DNA of 54,860 nt, from NCBI RefSeq assembly GCF_900101295.1, contig NZ_FOIL01000019.1:1-54860 (forward strand). Direction: 5' to 3'. Source of the stretch: [Clostridium] aminophilum (GTDB lineage Bacteria; Bacillota; Clostridia; Lachnospirales; Lachnospiraceae). This document shows positions 52,752 to 54,860 of the stretch, piece after piece (position 1 is the stretch's first letter; every line of letters starts with the position of its first letter). A program made the position numbers and the translations under genes. Under the pieces are notes generated by a model, which worked only from the letters and a program-made list of their open reading frames with translations, did no database searches and was not told the DNA's origin.

Positions 52752-53840
52752 TTAGTCGTCGCCCCAAAGTTCGACAAAATTTTGAAATCTCGGGAGATCG
52801 ATTTGCAAATATCCGCGTTTGCTTCCATTTACGAGATGCTTGTTGATGAGTTTGTTTCTGAAAACATTGTAGGATGAAGGATTTTTCATCTGAGCCTTGA
52901 TGTCATCGATCTGACCGTTTTTTGATCGGCAAATGCATCGAACCATCTCTTTTTCGCCTTCTGTCAGGGTTTTCCATATCATGTCGTAAGAATCTTTGAA
53001 CATGATGTTCTCAAATGTCGGAATTAGATCCTCTAACGTTTGGTTTCCTTTTTTGTCAAAGTATAGAGAACCCAAAACCTGATAGGCGTAAGCATAGTCA
53101 TTGGTTGCTTTCTCGATTTTTCTTGCCTCCGCTGCGTCAATACCAAGAAGCGTCTGGTATCTGGCCACGATATCGTATTTGTTTAACACGGAAGCTTCTA
53201 TTGAATCCGCTCTTTTGAAGAAAGTAAGGTTTTTTTCAGATGAAAACTCTTCGATATTTTCGGAGAGTCCGGTTACTATAAGATAGAGTTCGGCTCCGAC
53301 AACGATCATGGATCCGATTATGGAAAGAAGTTTCACCGTGTCAGCGGTTTTTGAAATATCATCAATTCCTACGAGAATCTTATAGTTTTGTTTGTTGGCC
53401 TTTTCTATCAACCGGATAATCAGGGCTTCATCTGTTTTGGGAAAAGTGTTGTCATCTTGCGTATTGGTTATTTTTATGCTTCCTTCTCCGGATGCGCCAA
53501 TCATACTGCCTCCGATGGAGGCGCGGAAGCTCTTTTCGATGGTCCTTTCGTGTGCTCTCAGGAAGTCTTCTCCGCTGAGAAGAGAAAGGAAAGTGGACAC
53601 TGTGTTTCCTGCCGCGGATAGGTTATAAACAAGCCAATCTTTTTCTTCTTTTAGGCTCTGCATAACTTTGCCGTATTCCACGGACTTTCCGGATCCGCGA
53701 AGACCGGTGATCTTGTACACATGTTTACCGGAGTCGTTGCTCTTGAAGTTTGCGATAATGGTATCTGCAATGCCGGTATCGATGTATGCTTTGCCGGCTA
53801 ATCCCGGTGTTCTTGTGAAAGGGTCTATTCTAATACTCAT
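52752..53840 (-). CDS. orphan AAA ATPase with C-terminal winged helix
   Basis: 362 residues. Walker A GLRGSGKS (46-53); Walker B ILVGIDDIS (D160, D161), followed by a sensor-like LYLIVTGLSEN. After the ATPase core, about 235-362 is helical and ends in a winged-helix-like SYNVFRNKLINKHLVNG and YLQIDLP. This order is that of MalT/Orc-like and archaeal-type stand-alone ATPases found in accessory DNA. No partner gene is on the same strand. No ribosome site is visible, but the leader is folded. Confidence 0.82.
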   Translation of the reverse strand: MSIRIDPFTRTPGLAGKAYIDTGIADTIIANFKSNDSGKHVYKITGLRGSGKSVEYGKVMQSLKEEKDWLVYNLSAAGNTVSTFLSLLSGEDFLRAHERTIEKSFRASIGGSMIGASGEGSIKITNTQDDNTFPKTDEALIIRLIEKANKQNYKILVGIDDISKTADTVKLLSIIGSMIVVGAELYLIVTGLSENIEEFSSEKNLTFFKRADSIEASVLNKYDIVARYQTLLGIDAAEARKIEKATNDYAYAYQVLGSLYFDKKGNQTLEDLIPTFENIMFKDSYDMIWKTLTEGEKEMVRCICRSKNGQIDDIKAQMKNPSSYNVFRNKLINKHLVNGSKRGYLQIDLPRFQNFVELWGDD

Positions 53841-53851
53841 ATTTTAGATTT

Positions 53852-53930
53852 ACGGATGTCATCACAAAGAAGATGACCGATGAGAAATCCGTACTGCCTT
53901 TAGGCAGGTCTCCTTTCTGCAGCTTCGTTT
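53852..53930 (-). promoter_or_regulatory. structured leader of the orphan ATPase
   Basis: On the minus strand AAAGGAG, CTGCC-TAAA-GGCAG (53894-53907) and then ACGGAT..GTCATC pairing with GATGAC..ATCCGT (53852-53892) just before the start codon. A similar AGAAAGGAGGCCTGC..GGCAGG segment lies at 48553-48580 ahead of the gene at 48616. Confidence 0.5.
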
Positions 53931-54225
53931 TGGGCGACGAGATGCGATTTGGGTTGTAACCCCTGTACTGTTTACGTATGTGTGCATGATTTTACTTTTT
54001 GAAGGAATATTTTATGTAACAACACTTATTTTTACGCAAACTGATATTTTTTTACTTTTTATTACTATTTTAGAATGGTTTTACGCTTTTTGCAAGTTGT
54101 TACGCAAAAGCCCGTGTAGATGACATAAGGGTTTTCGTCCAAAACCCGAATGATTTGGACGAAAAAATGTACGTTGGACGAAAGGCGTGGAAAATTAAGG
54201 TATTCATCCGTAATTCTTTGATCCC
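53931..54225. other. A/T-rich intergenic stretch without genes
   Basis: It holds inverted repeats GCTTTTTGC/GCAAAAGC (54085-54111) and TTCGTCCAAA/TTTGGACGAA (54134-54163), and a repeated ...TTTTTACG...TTTATGTAA-like phrase (near 54000 and again near 54460). No coding frame is convincing on either strand. Confidence 0.6.
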
Positions 54226-54609
54226 GCATGTCATACCACCAAGATCATCTGGAAAACGGTATGGCCTATAACTCCTATCTGATTCTCGACGAAAAGCCGC
54301 TGTGGTGGATTCCGTGGATGCCGCCGTTACGGAGGAATGGATGAGCCGCCTGACCTTCCGACGGCTTCGGATCTTGCGCAGAGGGTGACTGCCGTAAAAG
54401 AAAAAGATACGCTGGAGCTGGACAGCCATACGCTTACTATGCGTTTTCCAAATGTCTTTTTTTACGTTTTTGGACGATAATTTATGTAAAGACAATTGAA
54501 TCGATAAAGAAAATGGGATACAAAGAAACTGAGTTGGTAATACGTCCGGCACGGCTAGAATCGAAGGGAGAATTTGCAGAGGAAATACTTTCAGATTTAA
54601 CACGCCGTG
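54226..54609 (+). pseudogene. remnant of an FprA-type flavodiiron protein
   Basis: Pieces of one protein lie in different frames. GMAYNSYLILDEK (about 54258-54297) runs, after loss of one A in an A-run, into KAAVVDSVDAAVTEEWMSRL (54293-54352). After a large deletion comes VTAVKEKDTLELDSHTLTM (from 54385). These are the start and the metal-domain strands of A-type flavoproteins that reduce O2 or NO. A further open stretch (54489-54609, KTIESIKKMGYKETELVIRP) could be from the flavodoxin end. The gene cannot be functional. Confidence 0.6.
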
Positions 54610-54610
54610 A

Positions 54611-54651
54611 GCAAGAAATCCCCCACCTCTATAGGTGGCGGGATTTCTTGC
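54611..54651 (+). mobile_element. left-end hairpin of an IS200/IS605-family element
   Basis: GCAAGAAATCCC.CACCT-CTAT-AGGTG.CGGGATTTCTTGC, an imperfect palindrome of the kind bound by Y1 transposases at the element ends. It lies 90 bases before tnpA, right against the FprA remnant. Confidence 0.75.
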
Positions 54652-54741
54652 GATAAATACGGCGTTTCTTGACTTTTGTATCTGATGATATTATAATCTA
54701 ATTATAAATCAGTCGTATATATAATAAAGGACGTAAATATT

Positions 54742-54860
54742 GTGAAATTAGATAATAATAATCATTCAGTGTTCATGCTGCATTATCACCTTATCATGTG
54801 CGTAAAGTACCGCAACAAGGTGATAGATGACAAAATCTCAATCCGTCTCAAAGAAATATT
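54742..54860 (+). CDS. tnpA: IS200/IS605 transposase TnpA (3' end outside window)
   Basis: 39 residues are visible from GTG 54742. SVFMLHYHLIMCVKYRNKV is the N-terminus of Y1 HUH transposases, which cut and join single-stranded DNA; HYHLIM leads into the usual KYR. The catalytic Tyr lies beyond the window. Whether a tnpB and its guide RNA follow cannot be seen. Confidence 0.85.
   Translation, partial: MKLDNNNHSVFMLHYHLIMCVKYRNKVIDDKISIRLKEI

Noticed and set aside
52622-52846. 74-residue plus-strand frame, considered as a HicA partner
   Set aside because: Wrong strand, no HicA motif, overlaps the HicB promoter and the ATPase 3' end.
54100-54603. 167-residue minus-strand frame
   Set aside because: Antisense of the FprA remnant; no motif.

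Overview
The window comes from a Gram-positive anaerobe of the Clostridia, most likely Lachnospiraceae-like. The evidence is AGGAGG-type ribosome binding sites, many GTG/TTG starts, HemZ, a Rel-type (p)ppGpp enzyme, MscL with a zinc ribbon, cell-wall-binding repeat proteins and a complete 2-hydroxyglutarate route for glutamate fermentation. Base composition is moderately GC-rich in the core and lower from about 46.5 to 54.8 kb. The species cannot be named from the sequence alone.

Region 1 (1-12064) is a Ser/Thr phospho-signalling cluster: the end of an FHA protein, two PP2C phosphatases, two membrane Ser/Thr kinases, a secreted cell-wall-binding protein and two zinc-ribbon membrane proteins (one with a large outer domain, one with VWA and YARHG domains). 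The first kinase carries eight tandem TVFLG units at its N-terminus and an extracellular domain resembling an ABC solute-binding protein. The second has PASTA domains and an Ala/Gln tail. This is the best candidate in the window for an undescribed system: kinases write, PP2Cs erase, FHA reads, and the outer domains sense the envelope.

Region 2 (12220-34481) is mostly housekeeping: a YfhO membrane protein, apt, relA, an MBL hydrolase, hemZ, hisS, aspS, mscL, a two-component system, an RNA methyltransferase, an RdgB/HAM1 pyrophosphatase, a phosphodiesterase, four tRNAs (Arg, His, Gln, Lys) and glnS. A three-gene accessory cassette (ribbon-helix-helix protein, DUF4869 protein, P-loop ATPase) sits at 24900-26589. 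Two families of intergenic palindromic repeats are scattered through Regions 1 and 2.

Region 3 (34750-45256) is the glutamate-fermentation locus: gcdD, two biotin carriers, gcdB, gctA, gctB, gcdA, then from a second promoter hgdC, hgdA, hgdB and a 64-residue protein of unknown role. Glutaconate CoA-transferase activates 2-hydroxyglutarate, HgdCAB dehydrates it to glutaconyl-CoA, and the biotin-dependent Gcd membrane complex decarboxylates it to crotonyl-CoA while pumping Na+. Several intergenic gaps hold strong RNA secondary structure, and the first promoter is followed by a leader of about 170 nt with competing hairpins.

Region 4 (45257-54860) is accessory: a Fic remnant, two paralogous secreted proteins with an uncharacterised domain, small membrane proteins, a large zinc-ribbon membrane protein, another secreted protein, then on the minus strand an orphan HicB-like protein and an orphan AAA ATPase. 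A frameshifted FprA flavoprotein remnant and the left end of an IS200/IS605 element (TnpA, cut by the window) close it. Three genes here share a short hairpin with a GGA-containing loop directly against the ribosome binding site.
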